Origin: an uncultured Pelagibacteraceae bacterium
GTDB taxonomy: Bacteria > Pseudomonadota > Alphaproteobacteria > Pelagibacterales > Pelagibacteraceae
NCBI GenBank assembly: GCA_902587295.1
Contig: CACIKS010000003.1
Span: 1 to 64,000, forward strand
Length of the DNA stretch: 64,000 nucleotides
Reading direction: 5' to 3'
Shown here: positions 1 to 10,381 of the stretch, one piece after another
Numbering within the stretch: the first letter of the stretch is position 1
How the letters are laid out: every line of letters starts with the position of its first letter
Position numbers and translations under genes: made by a program
Notes under the pieces: generated by a model
The model's database searches: none
Told to the model about the DNA's origin: nothing
The model's input: the letters and a program-made list of their open reading frames with translations, nothing else

Positions 1-198
1 TAAATAAACAAGTAATCTCTTTCTTTGGTTAACAGATTTAGTTAATCCTCTTGTTGAGTGTTTGTCTTTTTTAAATTTTTTAAAATGATCCGAAAGCTTA
101 TTTATTTTTTGACTTAGAAGGCCAATTTGGACAACTGTTGATCCTACATCTTTACTATGCAAAGCCAATGATTTGATAATATCTTTTTTTAACTTCAT
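1..198 (-). CDS. rpsO: 30S ribosomal protein S15 (partial, C-terminus outside window)
   Basis: The minus strand reads from an ATG at 196-198 to the window edge without a stop, giving 66 residues. The translation has the conserved S15 features: a motif [19 protein letters not shown], then [22 protein letters not shown] and the start of the VNQRKKLL segment. S15 is a primary 16S rRNA-binding protein of the 30S platform. Its ATG overlaps the TGA of rbfA in an ATGA junction, so the two are probably translationally coupled. In most bacteria truB lies between rbfA and rpsO; here it is absent. S15 is normally about 89 residues, so roughly the last quarter is missing from the window. Confidence 0.93.
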   Translation of the reverse strand, partial: MKLKKDIIKSLALHSKDVGSTVVQIGLLSQKINKLSDHFKKFKKDKHSTRGLTKSVNQRKRLLVYL

Positions 199-569
199 TT
201 TTTTTTGTTCTCCTTGATTAGTGTTTCAATCCTTTCAGCGTAATCAAAAGATTTGTCCTCAACAAAATACAACCTCGGAAGAAATTTTATATCAAGTTTT
301 TTTGACAGAGCTTTTCTAACAAGATAAGAAAATTCGGTCAAGATATTAACTGTCTTTTTAGTTTCTTTTCCTCCTAGCGGGATCACATATGCCCTTGCAG
401 ATTTTAGATCTGAGCTCATTTTAACCTCGGTTACTGTAACCATTTTGGTGTTTAGCGAAGGTATTTTAGCTTCATTTCTTAAAAAAATTTGACCCAAATT
501 TTGTTTTACGAGTTCGCCTACTCTAAGATGACGGAGATTTATATTGCTTCCTTGTACGCTCTTAATCAT
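195..569 (-). CDS. rbfA: Ribosome-binding factor A
   Basis: The product is 124 residues, the usual length for RbfA. Recognisable segments are the N-terminal [14 protein letters not shown], a central [19 protein letters not shown] and a C-terminal part containing [10 protein letters not shown]. RbfA binds the 30S subunit late in assembly and helps 16S 5'-end maturation, especially in the cold. The gene starts inside the end of infB (8-base overlap) and its stop overlaps the rpsO start, so it sits in the nusA-infB-rbfA-rpsO transcription unit. Confidence 0.93.
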   Translation of the reverse strand: MIKSVQGSNINLRHLRVGELVKQNLGQIFLRNEAKIPSLNTKMVTVTEVKMSSDLKSARAYVIPLGGKETKKTVNILTEFSYLVRKALSKKLDIKFLPRLYFVEDKSFDYAERIETLIKENKKK

Positions 570-2769
570 TTATTTGTCTTTCTATCATATCAACTTTGTA
601 GGATTCTATCATGTCTTTTTCTTTGAAATCTAAAAAATTCCTAAAAGTTATACCGCACTCAAGTCCACTTTTTACTTCTTTTGCTGCATTTTTTTCTCTA
701 AATATACTGGCTATTTGCCCATCGTAAATAACTTTACCATCTCTAATAATTCTTGCTTTAGAATTATTTTTTATTTCACCCTCTGTTACTTTTGATCCTG
801 CTACTTTACCAGATTTTGAAAGTTTAAAGATTTTTAAAATTTCTGCCATACCCTCTATCTTTTCTTTCTTTTCAGGCTCTAATAAACCTGAAAGAGATTG
901 TTCTACAAATTCAATGGCTTTGTATATAACGTTAAAAAACATAACTTTAACTTTTTGATCTTCAGATATTTTTTTAGCTTCTTTATTTGGTTTAACATTA
1001 AATCCTATTACAATTGCCTCAGAAGCTTTTGCAAGAGATACGTCTGTTTCATTTATCATACCAATGTCAGATAAAATTATTTTAGGGCTTACTTCTGAAT
1101 GATTAATTTTTTTTATTGCATTTCTTAGAGCTTCGTTAGAGCCTTGAACATCGGATTTTAAAATTATATTTAATTCTGATTTACCATTCTCTTTATCGAA
1201 GATATTGGTTTTATCTTGACTAATCATTGGATTGTTAGTTTTAGGTCCTGTTTTTTGAAAGTCATTTATTCTTTTAGCTTCATCCTCGCTTTCAACTACT
1301 AAAAACTCATCACCAGCATCTGATGGTTCATTCATTCCAAGAATTTCTACTGGTGTAGATGGGTGAGCTTCATTAATATTCTTTCCATCAAAATTCAACA
1401 TAGCTCTAATTTTACCTAATGTTTTGCCACATACAAAGTGGTTGCCTCTTTTCAACTCACCTTGGGTGATTAAAATAGTTGATACAGGGCCTTTACCTTT
1501 ATCAATTTTTGACTCTAAAACTATTCCTTTGGCATTACCTTTTTTTGGTGCCTTTAATTCTAACAATTCCGATTGTAAAATTATTGTTTCTTTTAATTTA
1601 TCAAGATTAGTTTTTTTTGCAGCTGATACTTCTACAAATAAAGTATCGCCACTTAAATCTTCTGATACCAATTCATATCTCATTAAATCATTTTTAATTT
1701 TTGCAATATTTGAATTTGGCAGATCACATTTGTTTATTGCAACTATTATTGGAACTTTCGCTGCCTTCGCGTGTTGTATGGCTTCTACTGTTTGAGGTTT
1801 TACACCATCGTCGGCAGCTATGACTAAAACTACAATATCTGTAACTTTTGATCCTCTTGCTCGCATCTCAGTAAAGGCTGCATGTCCAGGAGTATCAATA
1901 AAAGTTATTATCTTTTTATTTTCAGTACTTACCTGATATGCTCCTATATGTTGAGTTATTCCACCAAATTCTCCCTCAACTACACTTGAGCTTCTTAAAG
2001 CATCTAAAAGAGAAGTTTTTCCGTGATCCACGTGACCCATAATAGTTACAATTGGTGGTCTTGATTCCTCTGGATATTTTTTTTTATCAAAATTTTTATT
2101 TAGAATTGCATTTGGAGCTTCTTCTATAATTGGTGTATGTCCAAATTCCTTCACAATATATTCTGAGGTATCTTTATCAATTGAATGATTGATTGTAGCT
2201 TTAACACCCATATTTAATAGAAACTTAATAATACTACCAGACTGTTCTGCCATTCGATTTGACAATTCTTGAATTGTTATTTGATTTGGAATTTTCACTT
2301 CTCTGATAACTTTTTTAAATTCTTTTTTTGGATCGTCTTTAATATTTTTTTTCTCCTTCATCCTTGCCCTTTTGACAGAGGCTAAACTTCTTTGTTTAAT
2401 TTCGAATTCCTCAACATCCATTGCTCTGGAAATTGTTAATTTTGATTGTCTTTTGATTTGATATCCCTCTGCTTTTTTTGAGGTTTTTTCTTTTCCTTTT
2501 TCTGAGTCTTTTTTGTCAGAATGTATGAATCTTTTAGTTGCTTGTTGCTCTGCAAATTTTCTATTAAAATTTCTATTATTTGGCTTACCTTTTACACCAG
2601 GCTGAGATGGCCATTGTCTTGTTGATTTAAAAGGTTTTTTAAAATTACTTTTCTTTTTCTCAATTAAAAATGATTTTTTTTTGTTTGAACTATAAGAATC
2701 AGTTTTAAGTTTCTTATTAAAAGATCCTGATATCGTTAGCGTTTTTTTTTTATTTCTATCTTTTTCCAC
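562..2769 (-). CDS. infB: Translation initiation factor IF-2
   Basis: The protein is 735 residues. It has a lysine-rich low-complexity N-terminus (about 1-160), an IF2_N-like segment, a GTPase domain beginning near residue 240 with GHVDHGKTS (G1), DTPGHAAF (G3) and NKCDLP (G4), then the IF-2 domain II, III and C-terminal initiator-tRNA-binding parts. IF-2 brings fMet-tRNA to the 30S subunit and promotes subunit joining. The start is GTG at 2767-2769; its G is shared with the TAG stop of nusA, so no room exists for the ylxR gene often found between them. The N-terminal region is shorter than in many alphaproteobacteria, in keeping with a compact genome. Confidence 0.96.
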   Translation of the reverse strand: MEKDRNKKKTLTISGSFNKKLKTDSYSSNKKKSFLIEKKKSNFKKPFKSTRQWPSQPGVKGKPNNRNFNRKFAEQQATKRFIHSDKKDSEKGKEKTSKKAEGYQIKRQSKLTISRAMDVEEFEIKQRSLASVKRARMKEKKNIKDDPKKEFKKVIREVKIPNQITIQELSNRMAEQSGSIIKFLLNMGVKATINHSIDKDTSEYIVKEFGHTPIIEEAPNAILNKNFDKKKYPEESRPPIVTIMGHVDHGKTSLLDALRSSSVVEGEFGGITQHIGAYQVSTENKKIITFIDTPGHAAFTEMRARGSKVTDIVVLVIAADDGVKPQTVEAIQHAKAAKVPIIVAINKCDLPNSNIAKIKNDLMRYELVSEDLSGDTLFVEVSAAKKTNLDKLKETIILQSELLELKAPKKGNAKGIVLESKIDKGKGPVSTILITQGELKRGNHFVCGKTLGKIRAMLNFDGKNINEAHPSTPVEILGMNEPSDAGDEFLVVESEDEAKRINDFQKTGPKTNNPMISQDKTNIFDKENGKSELNIILKSDVQGSNEALRNAIKKINHSEVSPKIILSDIGMINETDVSLAKASEAIVIGFNVKPNKEAKKISEDQKVKVMFFNVIYKAIEFVEQSLSGLLEPEKKEKIEGMAEILKIFKLSKSGKVAGSKVTEGEIKNNSKARIIRDGKVIYDGQIASIFREKNAAKEVKSGLECGITFRNFLDFKEKDMIESYKVDMIERQIND

Positions 2770-4325
2770 TATTTTTCCTCAAATACTATATTTCTTGCGC
2801 TCATTATTAAATTATCAGCTTCTTCTCTGGTTAAATTAAAATCCTCAAGATAACCATTTATCTTAATTCTCTTACCTTTGATTTCATCCATTCCACCAAT
2901 CAATTCATCGGAAGATAAATCTGCAAAATCTTTTAACTTTTTAATATTTTTTTCACCTAAAACCACTAACATTCCTTGAGTCATGCCCTTAAGTTTAATT
3001 AAAGAATCTTCTACACCTAATTTTTTTAATTTTTCAGCTATTTCTAATTTTTCTTTTTCTAAAAATTCTTTTGATCTTTCAATTAACTCTTTAGCTGTTG
3101 AATCCTCTATACCTTCAATTTTTGAAATATCATCTATGCTTGCCTGTGCTATATCTTCAACATTTTGAAAGTTTTCAGATACTAAAAGTTGTCCTAAAGT
3201 TTCATCTACCTCAAGTGCTTTTATAAAAAGCTCAGTTCTTTCTTTAAATTCTGTTTGTCTTCTTTCAGAGTCTTCCTTGTCTGTTAAAATATCTATTTCA
3301 TAATTAATTAATTTTGATGCTAACCTAACATTTTGACCTCTTCTTCCTATGGCTTTACTTAAATTTTCCTCAGATAAAATTACTTCGATTCTTTTATTTT
3401 GTTCGTCAATTAAAACTTTCTGTATCTCTGCCGGAGATAAAGACTCGGCTACTAATGTTGGTAGATCTTCCGTCCATTTTATAATATCAATTTTTTCACC
3501 TTGTAGTTCATTAACGACTGTTTGTACTCTACTACCTCTCATTCCAACACATGCTCCAACTGGATCCAATGAAGAATCTTTTGAATTAACACATATTTTT
3601 GCCCTACTTCCTGGATCTCTAGATACAGATTTGATTTCAATAACACCTTCATAAATTTCAGGGACCTCTTGAAAGAATAATCTTGCTAAAAATTGAGGAT
3701 GTGCACGTGAGAGAAATATTTGGTGTCCTTTTGCATCTTCTTTTACCTCAGAACAGTATGCTTTTACTCTGTCTCCATTCTTTAATATCTCTCTTTGAAT
3801 TAATTCTTCTTTTCTAATTATTCCTTCTGCTCTACCTAGGTCTATGATAACATTTCCATATTCTGTTCGTTTAATTATACCACTTAAAATTTGTCCTTGT
3901 TTATCCTTAAAATCTTCATATTGCCTATTTTTTTCTGCTTCTCTTACTTTTTGTGAAATTACTTGTTTTGCGCTTTGTGCTGCTATTCTACCAAAATCAA
4001 TTTGGGGCAATTCTTCATAAATCTTATCTCCTATTTTTAAATCCTTATTTTTTTTATCAATACTGGAAGCATCTTTAAGAGTAATTTGTTTTACTGGATC
4101 TTCAACTTTTTCAACTATCTCTAAAACCTTATGTATCTTTATACTGCCATTTTCCCTATTTATTTTGGCTTCTATTGAATTATCAAAACCAAACTTACTA
4201 TATGCGGCTCTTTGAATAGCCGTTTCCATTGAAGTGAGTATTAACTCCTTATCTATTGATTTCTCATTAGCTACGGAGTCTACAATCCTTAATAATTCTT
4301 GCTTATCTAAACCTCTGTTTAACAT
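2769..4325 (-). CDS. nusA: Transcription termination/antitermination protein NusA
   Basis: The 518-residue product contains the NusA N-terminal RNA-polymerase-binding domain (about 1-130), an S1 domain (near 135-200, with GIIKRTEYGNVIIDLG), two KH domains (with VGACVGMRGSRVQ and AIGRRGQNVRLASKL) and C-terminal helix-hairpin-helix acidic repeats. NusA controls pausing, intrinsic termination and antitermination. It usually follows rimP; here the gene upstream is metK, and an intrinsic terminator ends only 18 bases before the ATG. That placement suggests its expression could be controlled by read-through of a leader terminator. It overlaps infB by one base. Confidence 0.96.
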   Translation of the reverse strand: MLNRGLDKQELLRIVDSVANEKSIDKELILTSMETAIQRAAYSKFGFDNSIEAKINRENGSIKIHKVLEIVEKVEDPVKQITLKDASSIDKKNKDLKIGDKIYEELPQIDFGRIAAQSAKQVISQKVREAEKNRQYEDFKDKQGQILSGIIKRTEYGNVIIDLGRAEGIIRKEELIQREILKNGDRVKAYCSEVKEDAKGHQIFLSRAHPQFLARLFFQEVPEIYEGVIEIKSVSRDPGSRAKICVNSKDSSLDPVGACVGMRGSRVQTVVNELQGEKIDIIKWTEDLPTLVAESLSPAEIQKVLIDEQNKRIEVILSEENLSKAIGRRGQNVRLASKLINYEIDILTDKEDSERRQTEFKERTELFIKALEVDETLGQLLVSENFQNVEDIAQASIDDISKIEGIEDSTAKELIERSKEFLEKEKLEIAEKLKKLGVEDSLIKLKGMTQGMLVVLGEKNIKKLKDFADLSSDELIGGMDEIKGKRIKINGYLEDFNLTREEADNLIMSARNIVFEEK

Positions 4326-4342
4326 TATATTTTATTCTACCT

Positions 4343-4368
4343 AAAAAAAAATGGGCAAAAGCCCATTT
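4343..4368 (-). terminator. Intrinsic terminator between metK and nusA (possible attenuator)
   Basis: On the minus strand AAATGGGC, a TTTT loop and GCCCATTT form an 8-bp stem (4349-4368), followed directly by a run of T (4343-4350). This is a classical rho-independent terminator for transcripts from metK. Only 17 bases separate the T-run from the nusA ATG, which is too short for a complete downstream promoter. Either nusA is read through from metK or a promoter lies between the metK stop and the hairpin (a TATAAG hexamer occurs at 4389-4394, minus strand, with no clear -35), making the hairpin part of the nusA leader. Confidence 0.8.
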
Positions 4369-4424
4369 CATACTTCCAGGTAACTTAACTTATACTTAAT
4401 TTATATTTTTATATTTTTCAAGAG

Positions 4425-5588
4425 CTACTTTTTAAAAATTGAGGATTTGTCAGTTTTTTCCCAAGAAAAAGAACCGTTAGATCCTGGCTTTCTACCAAAA
4501 TGACCGTATGCTGCGGTGCACTCGTATATTGGTTTGTTTAAAGATAACATTTCTCTTATTCCTCTCGGACTTAAATCAAAATTTTCTTGAATTATTTTTT
4601 CGACATATTTTGATTTTTCTAAATCCCCATCAAAAAGGTTTACGTAAATTGATAGAGGTTTTGAAACACCAATTGCATATGATAATTGAATCAAACATTT
4701 GTTAGAAATTTTGGATGCAACTACATTTTTAGCGACATATCTCGCCGCATAAGCAGCTGATCTATCTACCTTACTTGGGTCTTTTCCTGAAAAAGCTCCT
4801 CCACCGTGGGGTGCAGCTCCGCCATATGTGTCGACTATAATTTTTCGACCAGTAAGACCAGTATCTCCATCGGGACCTCCAATGATAAATTGGCCAGTAG
4901 GATTTACATAAAACTCTTCTTCTCTCAATTCGGAAAGTAAATCTTTTGGAAATGATTTCTCTAAATATTTTCTAACAATTTCTTTAACTTGAGATTGATT
5001 GACTTTTGAGGAATGTTGTGTAGATATCACTACCGATGTTACTTTGGTTGGTTTGCCGTTTTCATATTTCATTGTTACTTGACTTTTAGAATCAGGCTCT
5101 AATTTATCAGCAATACCTTTTTTTCTGTCTATTGCCATTAACTCTAAAATTTTATGTGAATAATAAATTGGCGCAGGCATTAAAACGTCTGTTTCATCAC
5201 ATGCATAACCGAACATTATACCTTGATCGCCCGCTCCTTCATCTTTGTTATCTTTGGAGTCGACTCCCATAGCTATGTCAGACGATTGAGAATGAAGATG
5301 AACATCAATATTACAATTTTTCCAATGAAACCCTTTTTGCTCATAACCAATATCTTTAATACAATTTCTTACATTTTCTATTATATCGTCTTTTTTAATT
5401 TCAGGACCTCTAGTCTCTCCAGCTAAAACAACTTTGTTTGTTGTTGTAAGGGTTTCGCAAGCCACTCTCGAATAAGGATCTTTAGATAGATATGTATCAA
5501 CAACCATATCTGAAATGCGATCACAAACTTTATCTGGGTGACCCTCCGATACAGACTCGCTAGTAAAAAAATATTTATTTGATTTCAT
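4425..5588 (-). CDS. metK: S-adenosylmethionine synthetase
   Basis: The 387-residue protein has all hallmark MetK motifs: [10 protein letters not shown] near residue 15, [12 protein letters not shown] near 118, and the P-loop-like [21 protein letters not shown] near 257. It makes S-adenosylmethionine from methionine and ATP in the cytoplasm, supplying methyl groups to the many methyltransferases in this window. The ATG shares one base with the TAA of lnt (TAATG), so translation is likely coupled. No SAM riboswitch can be placed in front of it because its upstream DNA is coding. Confidence 0.97.
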   Translation of the reverse strand: MKSNKYFFTSESVSEGHPDKVCDRISDMVVDTYLSKDPYSRVACETLTTTNKVVLAGETRGPEIKKDDIIENVRNCIKDIGYEQKGFHWKNCNIDVHLHSQSSDIAMGVDSKDNKDEGAGDQGIMFGYACDETDVLMPAPIYYSHKILELMAIDRKKGIADKLEPDSKSQVTMKYENGKPTKVTSVVISTQHSSKVNQSQVKEIVRKYLEKSFPKDLLSELREEEFYVNPTGQFIIGGPDGDTGLTGRKIIVDTYGGAAPHGGGAFSGKDPSKVDRSAAYAARYVAKNVVASKISNKCLIQLSYAIGVSKPLSIYVNLFDGDLEKSKYVEKIIQENFDLSPRGIREMLSLNKPIYECTAAYGHFGRKPGSNGSFSWEKTDKSSIFKK

Positions 5589-7141
5589 TAAATTTTAAGT
5601 TTACGTAAAATAAAAAATGTGAATACAAATGTAATTAAAAGTAAGAAAAATATCAAATCTTTTTTAAATTGTTTTTTGGATGTTTCAAAAATTGGTAAAT
5701 CTAACTCTATATTTCCTATTTCATCGGGTGCTAAACTTTTTATAATTTTTCCTTTGGGACTAATGAAAGCACTTAATCCTTTATTAGCCGACCTGATTGT
5801 AAAAGTTTCTACTTCAATTGATCGGAAGATTGCTTTGGAAAAATGTTGATACGGCCCAATACTTTTTCCAAACCACGCATCCTCAGAAATATTCAGGATA
5901 AAATTAAAATTTTTTGAATTGTTTACTAGATTAGGAAAAATTATTTCGTAACATATTAGTGGCAAAAATTTAATATTTTGTGAATTGAATTTTATATTAA
6001 TTATATTTTTTCCTATCCCTTTTTTAAAGGAGGAATAGCCAGGTGTAATTTTTTTCAGACCAATAAAATTAAATAGTTTTTCGAATGGAAGAAACTCGCC
6101 AAAAGGTACAAGCTTTTTTTTATCATATTTTGAAATAATACCAAAGTTATTATCAACAAAAATCATACTATTAAAATATTTTTTTGCAGATGATGATTTT
6201 TTAGATGTGTTAGCACCCAATATGATCAAATGATTTTCAGAAAAATTTTTTTTGAATAATTCTTTAATATTTTTTTTTTTATAAAAATTATCATCTAAAA
6301 AAATACCCTCGGGCCAAATAAAAATAGTTTTTCTTGTTTTTATAGGCTCACTATATTTTATTAATTTTGATACGACTTCAGTTTCATCCTTAAATTCATT
6401 TAAATCTATCCCTGCAGATACGATTTTAAAATTTATTTTATTTAAATTTTTATAATTTTTTTCTGAATTTATTTTATAAGATCCATAGATATGATTTGCA
6501 AACATTAACAGGATAAAAAAAGAAATGAAAAAAAATTTCGACCGTGATTTGACAAATAAAATGGATGGGGAAAAGAAAATTATTATAATTAAAAGATTTA
6601 ATGAAAAAAGCCCAATAACCGATAATATCTGAATACCTTCCAACGAAGACGAAATACTATACGCCCAAAGATTCCAAGGAAATCCTGATAAGATTTTACT
6701 TCTTAAAAAATCAGCGATAGCAAAAGTTAAACTAATTAAAAAAATTGAGGAAATATTTTTATCGCAGTAATTCCCAATTAATAAAATAGGTAATGAAAAA
6801 AAAAGGGAAAGAAAAAGTGGAATTATTATTAAACTAAATGGTATTAAAAATTTAAAAGAGTCATCAAAAGTCAATGAGTTAGAAATCCAATAAATACCAA
6901 AAAGAAAAAATCCAAAACCATAAGAGGTACCTAATATAAAAAAATTTTTTAGGTAGGGTTTTTTCCTATATACACTTTTTGATTTTTTTTTTACATAAAC
7001 TATTAGAAGAAATAGTAAAGGAAGAGATAAAAAATTGACAAAAAAAAGATTAAATGGACTAAAACTTAAAACCGTAAATGCACCTAAAATAAGTGGAAAA
7101 ATAAATATAATAAAAATTCTTTTATTAAAAAAATTTAACAT
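5588..7141 (-). CDS. lnt: Apolipoprotein N-acyltransferase
   Basis: The protein is 517 residues, with several hydrophobic helices in the first 220 residues, a carbon-nitrogen hydrolase (nitrilase-like) domain, and a last membrane helix at the C-terminus. The expected catalytic triad is visible: Glu in WPEG (near residue 275), Lys in [13 protein letters not shown], and Cys in LICYE. Lnt adds the third acyl chain to periplasmic lipoproteins in the inner membrane; lipoproteins are encoded in this window (LptE, DolP-like, DUF3576). In related alphaproteobacteria tlyC/corC stands between ybeY and lnt; here the two genes touch directly. Confidence 0.93.
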   Translation of the reverse strand: MLNFFNKRIFIIFIFPLILGAFTVLSFSPFNLFFVNFLSLPLLFLLIVYVKKKSKSVYRKKPYLKNFFILGTSYGFGFFLFGIYWISNSLTFDDSFKFLIPFSLIIIPLFLSLFFSLPILLIGNYCDKNISSIFLISLTFAIADFLRSKILSGFPWNLWAYSISSSLEGIQILSVIGLFSLNLLIIIIFFSPSILFVKSRSKFFFISFFILLMFANHIYGSYKINSEKNYKNLNKINFKIVSAGIDLNEFKDETEVVSKLIKYSEPIKTRKTIFIWPEGIFLDDNFYKKKNIKELFKKNFSENHLIILGANTSKKSSSAKKYFNSMIFVDNNFGIISKYDKKKLVPFGEFLPFEKLFNFIGLKKITPGYSSFKKGIGKNIINIKFNSQNIKFLPLICYEIIFPNLVNNSKNFNFILNISEDAWFGKSIGPYQHFSKAIFRSIEVETFTIRSANKGLSAFISPKGKIIKSLAPDEIGNIELDLPIFETSKKQFKKDLIFFLLLITFVFTFFILRKLKI

Positions 7142-7593
7142 TAATTGAAATTAATTTTTTTTAATATCAACTTTTCTAATTTATTCATTTTGTAGAAATC
7201 TGTATCCTTGTCGTGCTTATATCCAAGTAAATGAAGAAACCCATGGATCCACAATCTATCAAAATCATATTCAAAATTTCTTTTATTTATTTTATAATAA
7301 TTTAATATTATATCTCCTAAATAAATATTTTTTCTTTTAATTTTTTTCAAAATTTTACTCTCGTAAAAAGGAAAAGATAATACATCAGTTGTCTTATTTT
7401 TTTTTCTAAATTTTTTATTTAAGTCTCTGATTTCTTTGTTTCCAGACAGAACAACTGAAAAATTATATTTATTATTTTTTGACAATTTAATTGAATTCTT
7501 TAAACCTAATGATTTTTTATTTAAATACTTAACGGGATTGGATAAACGCTTTTTCCAATTCTTATCTTCAACAAAAACATCAATTTTTATCAT
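7141..7593 (-). CDS. ybeY: Endoribonuclease YbeY
   Basis: The 150-residue product carries the YbeY zinc-binding signature HGFLHLLGYKHD near residue 117, in which three histidines bind the metal, and the TTDVLSFPF segment typical of the family. YbeY acts in 16S rRNA 3'-end maturation and ribosome quality control. The start lies within the end of phoH (14-base overlap), and the phoH-ybeY pairing is widely conserved. Lysine and asparagine enrichment reflects the AT-rich genome. Confidence 0.93.
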   Translation of the reverse strand: MIKIDVFVEDKNWKKRLSNPVKYLNKKSLGLKNSIKLSKNNKYNFSVVLSGNKEIRDLNKKFRKKNKTTDVLSFPFYESKILKKIKRKNIYLGDIILNYYKINKRNFEYDFDRLWIHGFLHLLGYKHDKDTDFYKMNKLEKLILKKINFN

Positions 7594-8593
7594 TACTATT
7601 ATGATTATATGCTTGAATAATTTTGGATACTAAAGGATGTCTAACAACATCATTATGATCAAACTTGATACATTTAATCTCTTTAACATTTTTTAAAATT
7701 TTAGTTGATTGTATTAAACCTGAATGACTCTTATTTAATAAATCAATTTGAGAGGGATCTCCATTTACAACTAGTTTAGAATTTTCACCAATTCTAGTTA
7801 AAAACATTTTAATTTGAGTCAAAGAAGCGTTTTGTGCTTCATCTAAAATAGCAAAAGAGTTTTTTAAAGTTCTTCCCCGCATAAAAGCTAGTGGAGCTAT
7901 TTCAATTTCGCCTGTTTCTATTTTTCTTTGAACTTTATCGAAACCAAAAAGATCGTATAAGGCGTCATACAAAGGTCTTAGGTAAGGATCAACTTTCTCC
8001 TTTAAATCACCTGGTAAAAAACCGAGTCTTTCGCCCGCTTCTACTGCTGGCCGAGATAATATTACTTTCTCTACTTTTTTCTCCATAAGCATATTTACTG
8101 CTACTGAAACAGCAAGATAACTTTTTCCTGTACCTGCTGGACCTAAAGACATCACTACATTTTCATTTAATAATGCCTTAAGATAATCAGATTGTTTTTT
8201 AGATCTAGGTATTACAGATCGTCTTGGAGTTTTAATAACTTGGTCTATCGATCGAATATTATTTTTGTTTTCTTTCATATCTTCAGAAATACCATTTTTA
8301 ATGGAGTAAATAATATCATCATTCTCCACAGAATTTGTAACTAGATATTTGTTTACTAGAAATGTCAAAGAATTAGATGCGGCTAAAATTGATTGCTCAT
8401 CCCCTTTTACTGTGATTGAGTTTCCACGAAAAAATAACTTAGTATTGGTTAGTTTTTCAATTTTATTAAGATTTTTGTTAAATTCCCCTACAATTGCTAT
8501 CAAAATATTATTGTTAAAAATCTTAATATTTGATGTTTCCTTATCAATTTTTTTAATAGAAATTTCTTTATTTAAATTTTTTGCCTCTAACAT
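7580..8593 (-). CDS. phoH: PhoH-like ATPase (YbeZ)
   Basis: The protein is 337 residues. It has a KH-like N-terminal domain (about 20-100) and a PhoH ATPase domain with Walker A GPAGTGKS, the segment LSRPAVEAGERLGFLPG and a Walker B-like FAILDEAQNA. PhoH/YbeZ proteins are P-loop NTPases linked to YbeY and ribosome or RNA metabolism. The ATG shares a base with the TAA of miaB (TAATG), and ybeY follows with an overlap, giving a tight miaB-phoH-ybeY translational chain. Confidence 0.93.
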   Translation of the reverse strand: MLEAKNLNKEISIKKIDKETSNIKIFNNNILIAIVGEFNKNLNKIEKLTNTKLFFRGNSITVKGDEQSILAASNSLTFLVNKYLVTNSVENDDIIYSIKNGISEDMKENKNNIRSIDQVIKTPRRSVIPRSKKQSDYLKALLNENVVMSLGPAGTGKSYLAVSVAVNMLMEKKVEKVILSRPAVEAGERLGFLPGDLKEKVDPYLRPLYDALYDLFGFDKVQRKIETGEIEIAPLAFMRGRTLKNSFAILDEAQNASLTQIKMFLTRIGENSKLVVNGDPSQIDLLNKSHSGLIQSTKILKNVKEIKCIKFDHNDVVRHPLVSKIIQAYNHNSNDKN

Positions 8594-9936
8594 TAAGCTG
8601 CTTCTTCGTTTTTAATAATTTTTTTTGTTCCAGATAATGAATGATGATTAAATCCCTCAATTTTTACCTTCACTATATTTCCTATATCAAAGCTCTTCGC
8701 CTCTTTGATAATTACAGGAGTAAGATCACTTGATCTTCCAAAATATACTTCTTGATTTTTTAACTTATTTTCAACTAAAATTTCTTTAAATTTTCCAACT
8801 TCATTATGATTTTTTTTAATCTGTATATTTTTTAGTAAAGTTTGTAACGTTATTAACCTTTTTTTTTGTATTGTATTGTTCACATTTTCAATTTTCGAAG
8901 CTGGAGTTCCTGGTCTTGGGCTATAGATAAATGAATAGGAATTTATAAAATTAACTTCTTTTACTAATGAGATTGTGTCCTCAAAATCTTTATCAGTTTC
9001 ACCTGGATACCCAACAATAAAATCACTAGAAAATTTCATATTTGGTCTGATTTTTAATAAGTCTTTAATTATTGCTAGATATTCATCCCTAGAGTGCTTT
9101 CGATTCATATTTTTTAACACATTATTAGAACCGCTTTGAACTGGTAAATGAAGGAATGGCATAAGTTTTTTTGTATTTCTATAACAGTTAATAAGATCTT
9201 TCGACATATCTTTAGGATGAGATGTTGTATATCGAATTCTTTTTAATCTCTCTAAACCTTCAAGATTATTAATTAAATATGATAGTTTAAATTTTTCTTT
9301 ACCCTTAGTGTAATTATATGCATTAACATTTTGCCCCAACAATGTGATCTCTTTTGCGCCATTGGATATTAAATTTTTTGCTTCATTAATTATATCAACC
9401 GGTGACCTTGAAAATTCCGGTCCTCGAGTATATGGAACAACACAAAAATTACAAAATTTATCACATCCCTCTTGAATAGTTATAAAAGAAGAAACTTTTG
9501 ATTCTGTATTTTTGATTTTACTTATCTTGTCAAATTTTTCTATTACATCGAATTCCGTAGAGTTAATTTTTTTCTTTCGCTTATCTAATTCAGATAAAAT
9601 TTTAGATATATGTTGATAAGACTGAGGTCCTATTACTGCATCAATATATGGTTCTCTTTTTAACATATTTTCGTTTTCAGCTTGTGCAACACATCCTGTT
9701 ATTAAAACAATAGGCTTTTTTTTATTTCTAAATTTTTTCTTTAACCTTCCAACATCTGAATAAACTTTTTCCGTTGCCTTCTCTCTTATGTGGCAAGTAT
9801 TTAGAACATAACAGTCTGTATCTAGAATTTTGTCTGTTAGAATATACCCTTGTTCTATCGCTAAATCAGCTATCCGATTACTATCGTATTCGTTCATTTG
9901 ACATCCGAAAGTTTTAATGAAAATTTTTTTTGACAA
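8593..9936 (-). CDS. miaB: tRNA-2-methylthio-N6-dimethylallyladenosine synthase
   Basis: The 447-residue product has the three MiaB parts: an N-terminal UPF0004 domain with cluster cysteines at 12, 48 and 82, a radical-SAM domain with CDKFCNFC (cysteines 158, 162 and 165), and a C-terminal TRAM domain. MiaB methylthiolates i6A37 in tRNAs that read UNN codons. The start is a TTG at 9934-9936; the context SKKIFIKTFGCQMNEYDS matches the usual beginning of the family, and no better ATG exists nearby. It follows fur by 4 bases and overlaps phoH by one. Confidence 0.95.
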   Translation of the reverse strand: MSKKIFIKTFGCQMNEYDSNRIADLAIEQGYILTDKILDTDCYVLNTCHIREKATEKVYSDVGRLKKKFRNKKKPIVLITGCVAQAENENMLKREPYIDAVIGPQSYQHISKILSELDKRKKKINSTEFDVIEKFDKISKIKNTESKVSSFITIQEGCDKFCNFCVVPYTRGPEFSRSPVDIINEAKNLISNGAKEITLLGQNVNAYNYTKGKEKFKLSYLINNLEGLERLKRIRYTTSHPKDMSKDLINCYRNTKKLMPFLHLPVQSGSNNVLKNMNRKHSRDEYLAIIKDLLKIRPNMKFSSDFIVGYPGETDKDFEDTISLVKEVNFINSYSFIYSPRPGTPASKIENVNNTIQKKRLITLQTLLKNIQIKKNHNEVGKFKEILVENKLKNQEVYFGRSSDLTPVIIKEAKSFDIGNIVKVKIEGFNHHSLSGTKKIIKNEEAA

Positions 9937-9940
9937 AGCG

Positions 9941-10369
9941 TTAATTTTTTTTAATTTTTGTTGCGTATAATTCTAGCTTGTGGTCCACCAATTTATATCC
10001 AAGTTTTTGAGCAACTTTTTTTTGTAACTCTTCAATATCTTTGTTAACAAACTCAATGATCTCACCGCTGTTAATATCTATAAGATGATCATGGTGCTCT
10101 TCTGTTAAAGGTTCGTATCTAGATTTACCTTCTTTGAAATCGTGTCTTTCAATTATTCCAGCTTCTTCGAAGAGTTTCACGGTTCTGTAAACAGTGGCAA
10201 TACTAATATTTTTATCTAAAGAACTTACCCTTTTATGTAACTCATCAACGTCTGGGTGATCTTTTGATCCATAGGTTGTTTTTGAATCAGACATAACTTT
10301 AGCTATTAGTCGCCTTTGATCCGTCAGTCTAACTCCTTTATTTTTACACTTTTCTTCAATCTCACTCAT
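9941..10369 (-). CDS. fur: Fur-family metalloregulator (alphaproteobacterial Fur/Mur type)
   Basis: The protein is 142 residues. It shows a winged-helix DNA-binding half (VRLTDQRRLI, then ISIATVYRTVKLFEEAGII) and a dimerisation/metal half with HHDHLID at 92-98. The CxxC found in E. coli Fur just after this motif is missing (INSGEIIEF instead), as is usual for Fur/Mur of alphaproteobacteria. It probably senses iron or manganese and represses uptake genes; which metal cannot be told from sequence. Its position between tsaB and miaB is the normal alphaproteobacterial one, although rimI, which often stands next to it, is absent. Confidence 0.9.
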   Translation of the reverse strand: MSEIEEKCKNKGVRLTDQRRLIAKVMSDSKTTYGSKDHPDVDELHKRVSSLDKNISIATVYRTVKLFEEAGIIERHDFKEGKSRYEPLTEEHHDHLIDINSGEIIEFVNKDIEELQKKVAQKLGYKLVDHKLELYATKIKKN

Positions 10370-10381
10370 AATAATTATAAT

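Noticed and set aside
2029-2034. CACGTG in infB as a third parS site
   Set aside because: The flanking bases are not palindromic or TTTC/GAAA-like; the hexamer simply encodes part of the conserved GHVDHG motif.
5223-5426. Possible small gene opposite metK
   Set aside because: The frame is antisense to the highly conserved metK and has no recognisable start context or motif.
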